Positions 1 to 7,668 of a stretch of DNA of 14,210 bases are shown piece by piece. Made by a program: the position numbers and the translations under genes. The notes under the pieces were generated by a model. It had not been told where the DNA came from. It did not search any database and worked only from the letters and a program-made list of their open reading frames with translations. Source of the DNA: Bacteroidales bacterium (GTDB taxonomy: Bacteria; Bacteroidota; Bacteroidia; Bacteroidales; UBA4181); contig JAISDP010000277.1 of the NCBI GenBank assembly GCA_031264715.1, forward strand, positions 1 through 14,210. The letters are read 5' to 3'. Position 1 is the first letter of the stretch, and every line of letters begins with the position of its first letter.

Positions 1-115
1 ACAACAATTTATTTTCTTTTTTTCAAAACAGGCTAATTCTTTTTTTTGGATATTATACAAAACCACTGCTGTCCGGTAAAATTCAAATTGTCGCATTGAG
101 GATAAAATTGATTAC

Positions 116-240
116 GCCCCGTTGGGGCTTGGTATGAATGTATTTGCTGCGACACAGGGCGTTGCCCTGTGCTAATGATATCGCTCTTTCAGAGCTATTT
201 ACAATTACCATAATCTTCCGACCACGACTGGGCAACGCCC
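116..240. repeat. Cluster of four short stem-triloop hairpins, probable interspersed intergenic repeat
   Basis: Four perfect hairpins with three-base loops stand in a row: gcccc-gtt-ggggc (116-128), cacagggc-gtt-gccctgtg (153-171), gctct-ttc-agagc (183-195) and gggc-aac-gccc (230-240). The second and fourth are inverted versions of one motif (agggcgttgccct / gggcaacgccct). Such GC-rich mini-hairpins in an AT-rich spacer resemble the dispersed non-coding repeats found in many Bacteroidales intergenic regions, often mis-annotated as tiny proteins. That family likeness is from memory and would need a genome-wide search. Confidence 0.6.
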
Positions 241-332
241 TACGGACAGGACTACAACGACTCATTATCTATACTTCTGTCTCAAAATAAGGCGAATTTC
301 GAAAAAAAAATAGTTTTTTATGAAATTAATTG

Positions 333-340
333 TACTTTTG
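333..340 (+). promoter_or_regulatory. Bacteroidetes -7 box of the rplM operon promoter
   Basis: TACTTTTG matches the Bacteroidetes -7 consensus TAnnTTTG exactly. The expected -33 position (around 310-318) carries only a T-run (gtttttt), not a clear TTTG. Transcription would start near 347 and give a leader of about 70 bases before the GTG start of rplM. The identification rests on the motif and its place just upstream of a ribosomal protein operon. Confidence 0.55.
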
Positions 341-417
341 CATTCCGTATTTTCGAGGCGGATATGTGTTATATATGTTGTTTTTAAACAGTTAAATCAA
401 TAATTTTAAGTTAATAA

Positions 418-873
418 GTGGATACTTTAAGCTACAAAACAGTTTCGGCCAATAAAGCGACTGTTAACAAAGAATGGGTGATTGTAGACGCCCGGGATGA
501 AGTAGTGGGCCGCTTGTGTGCCAGGATAGCCATGGCGCTGCGAGGCAAACACAAACCCAGCTACACGCCGCATGTGGATTGTGGCGACAACGTAATTGTG
601 ATCAATGCCGACAAGGTACGCTTCACAGGCGGCAAATGGGCCGACAAGGAATATGTACGCCATACGGGATACCCCGGCGGGCAGCGTATCACCGTCGCTC
701 AAGATCTGATGCGTAAAAACCCGATTGCAGTGGTGGAAAAAGCAGTGAAAGGCATGTTACCCAAAAACAAGCTGGGAGCCGCTCTTTACCGCAACCTCCA
801 TGTGTATGCCGGTACCGAGCATCCCCACGAAGCACAACAGCCTAAAACCATCAACCTTAATCTGATCAGATAA
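418..873 (+). CDS. rplM: 50S ribosomal protein L13
   Basis: This encodes the large-subunit protein L13, an early-assembly protein that binds 23S rRNA. The 151-residue product has the usual length. Its N-terminus (MDTLSYKT, residues 1-8) and C-terminus (AGTEHPHEAQQPK, 131-143) match the Bacteroidales form as I know it, as do the blocks PHVDCGDNVIVINA (51-64), HTGYPGGQR (82-90) and KGMLPKN (111-117). The start codon is GTG; no ATG lies close by in frame, and the family N-terminus fixes this start. No Shine-Dalgarno is present, only an AT-rich stretch. It is first in an operon with rpsI, which starts three bases after its stop, so translation is probably coupled. Expression may be tuned through the untranslated leader at about 347-417. 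Confidence 0.97.
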   Translation: MDTLSYKTVSANKATVNKEWVIVDARDEVVGRLCARIAMALRGKHKPSYTPHVDCGDNVIVINADKVRFTGGKWADKEYVRHTGYPGGQRITVAQDLMRKNPIAVVEKAVKGMLPKNKLGAALYRNLHVYAGTEHPHEAQQPKTINLNLIR

Positions 874-876
874 TCC

Positions 877-1263
877 ATGGAAGTCATCAACGCTATTGGT
901 AGAAGAAAAGCAGCCGTTGCCCGCGTATATCTCAGCGAAGGAAACGGTGAAATCACCATCAACAACAAAGACCTGAAAACCTACTTTCCCGTAGGTACGC
1001 TCCAATATATTGTGGAACAGCCTGCCAGCGTATTGGAACTGACAGGAAAATACAACGTAAAAGCCAACCTGGACGGTGGCGGAATCAAGGGACAGGCCGA
1101 AGCATTGCGCCTGGCGATCTCCCGCGCTTTTGTGAAGCTCGACGAGACCAACAAGCCCAAACTGAAAGCTGCCGGTTTCATGACCCGCAACCCGCACGAA
1201 GTGGAACGTAAGAAACCCGGACGTCCCAAAGCACGCAAACGCTTCCAGTTCAGCAAACGTTAA
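877..1263 (+). CDS. rpsI: 30S ribosomal protein S9
   Basis: This encodes small-subunit protein S9, whose basic C-terminal tail reaches the P-site tRNA in the ribosome. The 128-residue product has normal length. It opens with MEVINAIGRRKAAVARV, carries the family glycine-rich block GGGIKGQAEALR (about 67-78), and ends in the typical basic tail GRPKARKRFQFSKR (115-128). The ATG lies only three bases after the rplM stop, the usual rplM-rpsI pairing in bacteria. Long opposite-strand frames over this gene are shadows. Confidence 0.97.
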   Translation: MEVINAIGRRKAAVARVYLSEGNGEITINNKDLKTYFPVGTLQYIVEQPASVLELTGKYNVKANLDGGGIKGQAEALRLAISRAFVKLDETNKPKLKAAGFMTRNPHEVERKKPGRPKARKRFQFSKR

Positions 1264-1428
1264 TATCATTTTTGATAATTAGTAAAAATCAAAAATTGAC
1301 CGGTTTAGTATCTAAATCCCACCGACCTTTTCCATTTTCGATTGAATCAAAAATGTAGACGCTACCCTGGGATTGCATACGGAACTCGCATGTAAAAAGA
1401 ATGTAAACAAATTTTTATCATAATTTAA
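1264..1428 (+). promoter_or_regulatory. rpsB: rpsI-rpsB spacer, possible S2 leader RNA
   Basis: A 165-base spacer separates rpsI from rpsB, much longer than other gaps in this operon. It holds a weak AU-rich hairpin (tatca-tttt-tgata, 1264-1277) and a bulged hairpin: tttag (1304-1308) pairs with ctaaa (1312-1316) around a tat loop, and the outer cgg (1301-1303) pairs with ccg (1322-1324). I found no exact TAnnTTTG box; cattttTG-like sequence at 1267-1274 is one base off. It may be an autoregulatory leader for S2, or hold a weak internal promoter. Neither is shown directly. Confidence 0.35.
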
Positions 1429-2277
1429 ATGTCACAAGTAACCATACAACAATTATTAGATGCAGGTTGCCACTTTGGTCACCTGAAACGGAAGTGGAAC
1501 CCGCACATGGCTCCTTACATCTTCATGGAGCGCAATGGAATCCACATTATTGATCTGCAAAAAACACAGGCCAAGCTTGAAGAAGCCTCACAAGCGCTTA
1601 AACAGATAGCCAAATCGGGCCGAAAGGTGTTATTTGTTGCCACGAAGAAACAGGCAAAGGATATCGTTGTCGAAAAAGTAAGCGCTATCAGCATGCCTTT
1701 CGTGTCGGAACGCTGGCCGGGCGGTATGCTCACCAACTTCCCCACCATCCGCAAAGCGGTGAAGAAAATGTCGACCATCGATAAGATGGCTACCGACGGT
1801 ACATTCGACAACATGTCGAAGCGCGAAAAGCTCCAGATTAGCCGTCAACGCGCCAAGCTTGAAAAAAACCTCGGCAGTATCGCAGATATGGCACGCCTTC
1901 CGGCAGCCCTTTTCGTGATCGACATCATGAAGGAACACATTGCAGTAAGTGAAGCCCGCCGGCTGAACATTCCCATATTCGGCATCGTGGATACCAATTC
2001 CGATCCCGAATTGATCGATTTCCCGATCCCGGCTAACGATGACGCCGCCAATTCGATTGCCATTATCCTCGATTCCGTTGTGGAAGCCATCAAGGACGGT
2101 AATAACGAACGGAAACTGGAAAGGGATAACGACGACCAGGGCGCTTCGCAAAACAAGAAGGCCAAGAAATCGTCAAAAGACCGTAACCAGATGATGGACG
2201 ACGAAGATGCTGACGGCAAAAAATCAGCCAAGAAGCTGGCCAAGAAGGTGAAGAACATCGAAGAAGACGAAGAGTAA
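1429..2277 (+). CDS. rpsB: 30S ribosomal protein S2
   Basis: This encodes small-subunit protein S2, a late-assembling protein needed for S1 binding and translation start. The 282-residue product shows the family blocks DAGCHFGH (11-18), the N-terminal KWNPHMAPYIF (22-32), RWPGGMLTNF (95-104) and IPIFGIVDTNSDP (181-193). The family core ends near residue 223. It is followed by a tail of about 58 residues of mixed K and D/E runs, probably disordered. Extended charged tails are seen in Bacteroidetes S2 proteins. tsf follows after 36 bases, the near-universal rpsB-tsf pairing. No Shine-Dalgarno is seen before the ATG, only an AT-rich leader (taatttaa). Confidence 0.97.
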   Translation: MSQVTIQQLLDAGCHFGHLKRKWNPHMAPYIFMERNGIHIIDLQKTQAKLEEASQALKQIAKSGRKVLFVATKKQAKDIVVEKVSAISMPFVSERWPGGMLTNFPTIRKAVKKMSTIDKMATDGTFDNMSKREKLQISRQRAKLEKNLGSIADMARLPAALFVIDIMKEHIAVSEARRLNIPIFGIVDTNSDPELIDFPIPANDDAANSIAIILDSVVEAIKDGNNERKLERDNDDQGASQNKKAKKSSKDRNQMMDDEDADGKKSAKKLAKKVKNIEEDEE

Positions 2278-2313
2278 AATTAGATTTAACCAAGAAAAAA
2301 TATAATTAAGGAA

Positions 2314-3153
2314 ATGGCTATAAGTGCAACAGAAGTAGCAAAACTAAGGAAGATGACCGGCGCAGGCATGATGGACTGCAAAAAAGCCTTGGAAGAGGCC
2401 AATGGCGATTACGAACAGGCAGTGGCCGTCATCCGCAAGAAAGGACAGCTGGTAGCCAGCAAACGTGCCGACCGCGAAGCAACCGAAGGTTGTGTGATTG
2501 CAAAAGTATCGGCCGACGCCACCAAAGGCGTGCTGGCCGTATTAAGCTGTGAAACCGATTTCGTGGCTAAGGGCGCCGATTTCATCAAATTTACCGAAGA
2601 CGTATCCGATGCAGCCCTGAAATCCGGCGCCGCCGACCTGGACGCTGTAAAACAGTTGACCGTGAACGGTATCAGCGTAGCCGAAGGTGTGAACGAAAAA
2701 GTAGCCGTAATCGGTGAAAAGGTCGACTTGACCTTCTTCGACAGTATGGAAGCTGCCGAAGTGATCGCATACATCCATCCGGGCAACAAGCTCGCGTGTC
2801 TGGTTGGCTTCAACAAGAAGGTAAGCGATCCGCAAGTAGGACGCGATATTGCCATGCAGGTAGCCGCCATGAGCCCGATAGCAGTCGACCGGGAAAGCGT
2901 TCCGGCCGACGTTGTGGCTAAGGAATGGGAAATTGCAACGGATCAAACTAAAAACGATCCGAAAAACGCAGGTAGACCTGCCGAAATGATCGAAAAAATC
3001 GCACAGGGCAGACTGGAAAAATTCTTCAAGGAAATGACTTTGATCAATCAGGACTTTATCAAGGACAGTAAGAAGAGTGTTGCCGGTTACCTGAAAGAAG
3101 CCGACAAAGACCTGAAAGTAACCAAATTTATCAGGTTCTCGCTGGCTATATAA
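2314..3153 (+). CDS. tsf: Translation elongation factor Ts
   Basis: EF-Ts is the guanine nucleotide exchange factor that recycles EF-Tu-GDP to EF-Tu-GTP in the cytoplasm. The N-terminal UBA-like domain (about 1-45) contains LRKMTGAGMMDCKKAL (11-26), and the EF-Tu-contacting TDFV motif is at 81-84 (CETDFVA). The C-terminal end shows the family pattern IAQGRLEKFFKE followed by a helix ending KVTKFIRF. At 279 residues it is shorter than the roughly 330-residue Bacteroides EF-Ts I know. The difference appears to be a missing insert before the IAQGRL block, and no frameshift is evident. It ends the ribosomal protein operon and is followed by a strong terminator. Confidence 0.96.
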   Translation: MAISATEVAKLRKMTGAGMMDCKKALEEANGDYEQAVAVIRKKGQLVASKRADREATEGCVIAKVSADATKGVLAVLSCETDFVAKGADFIKFTEDVSDAALKSGAADLDAVKQLTVNGISVAEGVNEKVAVIGEKVDLTFFDSMEAAEVIAYIHPGNKLACLVGFNKKVSDPQVGRDIAMQVAAMSPIAVDRESVPADVVAKEWEIATDQTKNDPKNAGRPAEMIEKIAQGRLEKFFKEMTLINQDFIKDSKKSVAGYLKEADKDLKVTKFIRFSLAI

Positions 3154-3177
3154 GAAAACTGCGGTTTGCAGGATAGG

Positions 3178-3210
3178 AAAAAGCCCGCGGCATGATGCTG
3201 CGGGCTTTTT
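3178..3210 (+). terminator. Intrinsic terminator after tsf
   Basis: A perfect 11-bp stem aaaaagcccgc (3178-3188) / gcgggcttttt (3200-3210) encloses ggcatgatgct, whose gca/tgc ends can add further pairs. The GC-rich stem runs into five Ts. Because it starts with a matching A-run it could also stop transcription coming the other way from the DUF748 gene. Confidence 0.92.
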
Positions 3211-3267
3211 CAGTTTATTCCCGATCCAGCCTTGCAAGCAGTTTCGCAGCCTGCCGTGGAAATTTCT

Positions 3268-3512
3268 GTTGCCGGAGGTATCAGGATGGAAAATTCCGTG
3301 GAATTTCTGTTGCCAGAGACTCCAGGACGAAAAATTCCATGGAATTCCTGTTGCCGGAGACTCCAGGATGAAAAATTCCATGGAATTCCTGTTGCCGGAG
3401 ACTCCAGGACGAAAAATTCCGTGGAATTTCTGTTGCCGGAGACTCCAGGATGAAAAATTCCATGGAATTCCTGTTACCGGAGACTCCGGGACGAAAAATT
3501 CCGTGGAATTTC
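3268..3512. repeat. 41-bp tandem repeat array, six units
   Basis: Six units of 41 bp lie head to tail with starts at 3268, 3309, 3350, 3391, 3432 and 3473 (the last is one base short). A decayed end of a further unit lies at 3254-3267. Each unit has gttgccggagactccagg followed by a dyad. Units 2, 3 and 5 carry a perfect 14-bp palindrome (aattccatggaatt). Units 1, 4 and 6 have a paired change (ccgtgg with ggaattt), so the two differences travel together. Unit 1 is the most diverged. The period is not a multiple of three and there is no spacer, so this is neither a coding repeat nor a CRISPR. It fills the gap between two converging genes. Confidence 0.9.
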
Positions 3513-3549
3513 GTATCTACAGCGATCTACTGCTATGATTTTGACCCTG

Positions 3550-5808
3550 TCAGCGATTATCGGCGTCATCTGCGGAATCGTTATCAGCGGGCGCTGTCAT
3601 CGGTTCCTCGCCGGGTAATGTAAGGCTTGTTTTAAAAACGCTTTTACCTTCGTATGTTTTGCCCGGTACCAATGCAACAGTTTCCACCTTGATGCTGGCT
3701 GCAGGCGCCTGCATATAGTCGACAAGCAGTTGATTGCGTTTTTCCGCAAGTTTGCCGATCTGTTCGTTTACCTTGTCCCTGTATAAAGCCATGGCCTTGG
3801 TATAAATATCGCCGCCGACCGGTGCATCCGGGCGCATGTCGGCATACTGGAGCAACGCCGGATCGTTATCCCTGATCTGGGCAATCGCAGCCCTGGATAA
3901 CATGTCCAGGCTATCGGCCGATTTTCCCGGAGCTTTGGTCATGATGTAATAATCTGTTTTCAAACTGGCCAGCGACTGGTCTTTAATAGCCTGCGTATAA
4001 TTGATGTCCTGGCTGATGCCGAGTACCAGGTCGGGTTTGGCCTGTATGACAGACGCCAACCGGCTAAACCTGTCGTATTGCGCCGAAGTAAAATCTTCCT
4101 GCAGCGTGGTAAACTCAATAGCGTCCAACCTGTCGGACTTGAGCCCCGTTGAGCCGGCCAAAAAGTCAAGCGGCGTCAGCGATACTTTTACCAGCAGATT
4201 GGTCAGCGTTTTGATGATAATCTTTTTGTACGAAAATTTGGGCGAACGGATATCTCCTTCCACGGGCAGATCAATACTGATCTTATCGTTCCGGTCTTTC
4301 AGCACATACACGGCTAACTTCAGCGGCACCTTCATTACAGGTTTTACATCCCTGTTCACTTTATCCACACTGCATTTGAAAATATCTACATCATTCACAC
4401 CTTTCAGCATATTGGCGGTGATCGTATTCTGACTGGTAAACGTCAGGATGCCGGCAGTGATGGGATAAGCGCAATATTCCAGCGAATAGGGCGTGAAGTC
4501 TTTTATTTCCACGCTGTTGAAGTCCGCTTTCAGATTGAGGTTGGAGAGATCGTTGAAATTGCCGATCCAGCGGATATCAGCCATGCCCGTATTGCCCAGC
4601 TTGCCCTTGATACTGATGTCGTTTCCCCTGTCAGGATCGAAGTTTTTTGCAGCGATGGCAATGTCCTTCATCTCATAGGTAAACGGTACCTGGAGGGTGT
4701 TGTCCTTGAACTTCACGTGGATACCCCGCAGGTCGACATTCCCGATGGCCAAGTGCACAGGCGCCGACTGTGACTGCCCTTTTGCGGTTGCCGTACCGGA
4801 TGGAGCGGCACTTTTTTTCAGCAGGTAAGTAAAGTTGCTTGAACTGTCTTTCTCCATCACATACATGGTAGCAACGCCCCGCGCCGAAAATTCATTCAGC
4901 AGATACGTCGACTCGGACAGGCTGATTGCCTTTATATCCATAGACAGGCTGTCGGCGGCGAGCGCCGGTTGTTGCCGGTCGTCGCGCATATCCAGGTTCC
5001 GGAGCGCCGCCTTGCCCTGTATCACCGAATTCATGATATGCTGCGTATCGCCGTTGATGTGGATATGTGCATCAAGCGATCCGGCAAGGGTTCCCAAACG
5101 CATATTTTGCTGCAAATAGGGCAGCATGTCCCGGATGGAAAAGTTTTCCAGGTCCAATTGTATGCGGAAGGCCGATGTTTCGATGTTGTATTGCAGGCTC
5201 GAACCTAATTTTCCACCGTCGGCAAACAGCAGGTTGAAGCCTATGTCGGTTTCCTGCCCGGAGAAATATACGCCGGGTATTTTCAGGTTTAAATCCGTCA
5301 TATCCCATTTACTGCCGAGCTTCAAATCCCTGTAGAAAATATTTCCTGCCCGCAATTGTATGTTGTAGATGCCTGTTTCCCAAGGTTTGGACGGTTTCCT
5401 GGGCGCTTCGGCAACAGTATCGGTCGAGCCGAATTTCCGGATAATATCATTGAAGTTAAATTCGTTGCCTTTCTGCCAAACAGTTAAATGAAGATCCGAA
5501 AGATAGATTTTCTGCACGGTAACCTTATGCCTTAGGAAATCGAACAGTTTTACCCTTACCGAAAGGGTATCGAACCGGAAAAAGCTTTCCTGCCCGTCCT
5601 GCTCTTTCATGTCGAACCCAACGACTTTGAGCGAACCGGAAAACAGATTGAAACGAAATTTGTCCATAGTAACTGTACGTCCCACAATGTCCTTGCTGTT
5701 TTTCTCAATATAATGTTTTGCAACCGGCGATATGAACAGGGAAATGATGATGATGAGCAGGAATAAAACCCCGAAAACGATGAATATTACTTTAACTGGC
5801 TTTTTCAT
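3550..5808 (-). CDS. DUF748 / AsmA-like membrane-anchored protein
   Basis: The 752-residue product belongs, by its layout, to the DUF748 group of AsmA-like proteins, envelope proteins thought to span the periplasm and act in lipid or outer membrane homeostasis. That role is family-level inference. A single N-terminal membrane segment (about 6-28, VIFIVFGVLFLLIIII) is followed by the AsmA-type opening (GRTVTMDKFRFNLFSGSLKV, 43-62) and long beta-rich repeats. The C-terminal part (about 570-700) is helical, with a pattern of searching for pairs such as FSRLASVIQAKPDLVLGI. The end is an acidic tail (DNDSADDADNR). It starts 45 bases after the DUF3806 gene and may be the last gene of that operon. 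No Shine-Dalgarno is evident. Confidence 0.8.
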   Translation of the reverse strand: MKKPVKVIFIVFGVLFLLIIIISLFISPVAKHYIEKNSKDIVGRTVTMDKFRFNLFSGSLKVVGFDMKEQDGQESFFRFDTLSVRVKLFDFLRHKVTVQKIYLSDLHLTVWQKGNEFNFNDIIRKFGSTDTVAEAPRKPSKPWETGIYNIQLRAGNIFYRDLKLGSKWDMTDLNLKIPGVYFSGQETDIGFNLLFADGGKLGSSLQYNIETSAFRIQLDLENFSIRDMLPYLQQNMRLGTLAGSLDAHIHINGDTQHIMNSVIQGKAALRNLDMRDDRQQPALAADSLSMDIKAISLSESTYLLNEFSARGVATMYVMEKDSSSNFTYLLKKSAAPSGTATAKGQSQSAPVHLAIGNVDLRGIHVKFKDNTLQVPFTYEMKDIAIAAKNFDPDRGNDISIKGKLGNTGMADIRWIGNFNDLSNLNLKADFNSVEIKDFTPYSLEYCAYPITAGILTFTSQNTITANMLKGVNDVDIFKCSVDKVNRDVKPVMKVPLKLAVYVLKDRNDKISIDLPVEGDIRSPKFSYKKIIIKTLTNLLVKVSLTPLDFLAGSTGLKSDRLDAIEFTTLQEDFTSAQYDRFSRLASVIQAKPDLVLGISQDINYTQAIKDQSLASLKTDYYIMTKAPGKSADSLDMLSRAAIAQIRDNDPALLQYADMRPDAPVGGDIYTKAMALYRDKVNEQIGKLAEKRNQLLVDYMQAPAASIKVETVALVPGKTYEGKSVFKTSLTLPGEEPMTAPADNDSADDADNR

Positions 5809-5853
5809 TCTGGTATATAATTGTCCCCCCGGTTACATTCGGAGGATTATTCA

Positions 5854-6282
5854 TCATTTGTTATCAGTCTCTAAAATTATTTCATTTACTTTATTACATA
5901 TCCCTTCAAATAATGCTTCGATATTAATCTGTTCATCCTGTTCTACTCTTTTTGAAATCATCGTTAAGGGAAATAACAGTATTGAAGTATTTTTATATTT
6001 TAATGCCGGATCAATACCATATTCATCTTCAACTTCAACCCATTCCAAGCCTAATTTCTGCACAAGCGCATCGCCAAAGGTAATTCCCAAAGATTGTAAT
6101 TCCCAGGTTTTATCCTTACCATAAAAATTATTATCCAGTATTCCCTGCAATAAATATAATTTACCATCAATGGTTTGATATTTATCCTGTGATTCTTCCG
6201 TAAAATGTCCTTTCACCCATAATCTTTGGCTTTCAATTCTATGAGCCATTTCTTCCGACACTTGCCTTACTGTTTGTTCCAT
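5854..6282 (-). CDS. DUF3806 domain protein, function unknown
   Basis: The 142-residue protein matches the DUF3806 pattern: LQSLGITFGDALVQKLGLEW (62-81), EDEYGIDPALKY (85-96) and ILLFPLTMISKR (101-112). The function of this family is not established. No signal peptide or membrane segment is visible, so it is probably cytoplasmic. The start is supported by an unusually good Shine-Dalgarno, AAGGAG at 6288-6293, five bases before the ATG, rare for this phylum. Counted over 5881-6240 the GC is 115/360 (32%), well below the DUF748 gene next to it (about half), which hints at separate ancestry or acquisition. It sits 39 bases after the thioredoxin-like gene. Confidence 0.8.
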   Translation of the reverse strand: MEQTVRQVSEEMAHRIESQRLWVKGHFTEESQDKYQTIDGKLYLLQGILDNNFYGKDKTWELQSLGITFGDALVQKLGLEWVEVEDEYGIDPALKYKNTSILLFPLTMISKRVEQDEQINIEALFEGICNKVNEIILETDNK

Positions 6283-6287
6283 TTTAT

Positions 6288-6293
6288 CTCCTT
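6288..6293 (-). promoter_or_regulatory. Shine-Dalgarno of the DUF3806 gene
   Basis: AAGGAG on the minus strand, five bases (ATAAA) before the ATG at 6282. It is complementary to the 16S rRNA tail and fixes the start. Most other genes in the window lack such a site. Confidence 0.75.
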
Positions 6294-6321
6294 GAATACA
6301 TAATTGATCCTATCTCTTCAA

Positions 6322-7644
6322 TCATAACGATTCCCCGTCCATGATCAGGCTTAAAACTTTTTCTTCCAACTTGTGTCCCCTCAAGTTTTTTGCAATGATA
6401 AACCCTTCGGGATCGATCAGGAAAGTAGTAGGATAACTGCTGATTCCATACGTTTCTGTTATTTTGTCCGCATCATCCGATAAAATCTGAGGCCAGGTGA
6501 TCTCGTGCCTGTTAATCACGTCGGCGAGCGCGTCGGGCCGACTGCCTCCCACGATTCCGACGATCTCGAATTTTTCCCTGTCGGTTTTGGCATACAATTC
6601 TTTAAGATGGGAAAATTCCTGTATGCACGGGCCGCACCAGGTCGCCCAGAAATCAAGCATAACATATTTTCCTTTTAAAGAATCCAGCGCGACGGTTGAC
6701 TTTGTCGTAAATTCCTCTTTCCGGAAAAGAGGGGATTTGTATCCTGTTTGAGTAGAATATAACTGTGCTTTCGACAAGCTCGTTTTTTCCAAAACAAGTG
6801 TGCTCTTATTGGTATTTACGCCTGAAATCCGATATATTTCATTTTTGATTTCAATGTATTCGTTTTTCCTGTATAAATCTTCATCTTTGAGCTTCTCTCC
6901 GTTTTCCGGGTCGTTAAGCATCAAAGCGACTTTTATGTTTTTGTAGGATAAATTGGTGAAGTTGTCCGAAGAAACGGCGATTTGCACTCCTTTGAATTGG
7001 GCCGTCGCATACCGGGCAAAGTTGCACATGAACATGTCAATCGCTTTAACGTGCACGATAAAAAGCGGAACATTGACAGGAACGATTTTATTGTGAACAA
7101 AAATTTCAAAAGAGACATCGATAACATTCGCCATCGCTGTTGAATCTTCGAAGGACATCGTTCCAAGAGGCGTAAATGGCTTGTCGTCCGTTAAATCAAG
7201 ATTGTTGTTCGCATCTACTACGATCTTTAAAATTCCGTCCGCATCTTTTCCGTATGCAAAAGCGATTTGCGTCCTTACGGGAGTTTTCGACAGATTAAGG
7301 GTGTCGGGTATCCAAGTCCACGATTCTTGCAGTTCCTCATACCAATCCTTCGTAATATTGCCCGACAGGTACGCTTGATAAACCTTTTGATAAATATTTG
7401 TTTCGATAGCGCCCTGTTTCATATCCGTCAATCCTTCGGGAAGTTTCGACACTTTCAGGTATGTGTTTCTCCAGGGATTATCCTCATCCTCCGAATAGGA
7501 AGACACTCCTCCCAATCCTATCGGGAGAGGGCCATAACCATTTTGCATCGTTAACGGAAGTTCTACAGTTTTTTCCCGCGAACAGCGACACACAATCACT
7601 GATGATAATAATAAGACCGCTAATACTGTCGATTTTGTTTTCAT
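6322..7644 (-). CDS. Secreted TlpA-like thioredoxin-fold protein
   Basis: The 440-residue product ends in a TlpA/ResA-type thioredoxin domain (about 318-435) with the redox motif WCGPC at 336-340 in DFWATWCGPC and the cis-proline loop SYPTTFLID (403-411). It is therefore likely a periplasmic thiol-disulfide oxidoreductase. The N-terminus is a signal peptide (MKTKSTVLAVLLLSSVIVC); C19 or C21 could be lipidated but the lipobox is not canonical. Residues 25-315 are a Bacteroidetes-type partner region of unknown role, with a calcium-loop-like DANNNLDLTDD (144-154). I chose the ATG at 7644: the in-frame TTG at 7671 lies inside the probable -7 box. It leads a possible operon with the DUF3806 and DUF748 genes. 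Confidence 0.85.
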   Translation of the reverse strand: MKTKSTVLAVLLLSSVIVCRCSREKTVELPLTMQNGYGPLPIGLGGVSSYSEDEDNPWRNTYLKVSKLPEGLTDMKQGAIETNIYQKVYQAYLSGNITKDWYEELQESWTWIPDTLNLSKTPVRTQIAFAYGKDADGILKIVVDANNNLDLTDDKPFTPLGTMSFEDSTAMANVIDVSFEIFVHNKIVPVNVPLFIVHVKAIDMFMCNFARYATAQFKGVQIAVSSDNFTNLSYKNIKVALMLNDPENGEKLKDEDLYRKNEYIEIKNEIYRISGVNTNKSTLVLEKTSLSKAQLYSTQTGYKSPLFRKEEFTTKSTVALDSLKGKYVMLDFWATWCGPCIQEFSHLKELYAKTDREKFEIVGIVGGSRPDALADVINRHEITWPQILSDDADKITETYGISSYPTTFLIDPEGFIIAKNLRGHKLEEKVLSLIMDGESL

Positions 7645-7668
7645 GATGCTATTGTTTGATATGAGACG

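Larger units (their letters stand above)
1..417. other. Non-coding leader region upstream of rplM
   Basis: I see no convincing gene in this stretch. A 60-codon minus-strand frame at 83-265 is only the read-through of a hairpin cluster (116-240) and has no family likeness. The first 60 bases and 265-330 are AT-rich. A promoter-like box lies at 333-340, and the rest (about 347-417) would be the untranslated leader of the ribosomal protein transcript. I found no tRNA or rRNA pattern. Confidence 0.7.

Noticed and set aside
83..265. Minus-strand 60-codon frame
   Set aside because: It is a translation of the hairpin cluster, with no family resemblance; better explained as a non-coding repeat.
757..1269. 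Minus-strand 170-codon frame opposite rpsI
   Set aside because: It fully overlaps the certain rpsI and the end of rplM on the other strand and has no recognisable domain.
1264..1277. Terminator after rpsI
   Set aside because: The stem is only five A/T-rich pairs with no GC core, too weak to call.
2542..3381. Minus-strand 279-codon frame opposite tsf running into the 41-bp repeats
   Set aside because: It overlaps tsf and its terminator, and its N-terminal part is only the translated tandem repeat.
3268..3512. CRISPR array
   Set aside because: The repeats are directly adjacent with no unique spacers, and no cas genes are present in the window.
3232..3538. Plus-strand frames of 73 and 89 codons through the repeat array
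   Set aside because: They exist because the repeat unit lacks stops in those frames; 41 bp is not a codon multiple, so the same unit is read in different frames.
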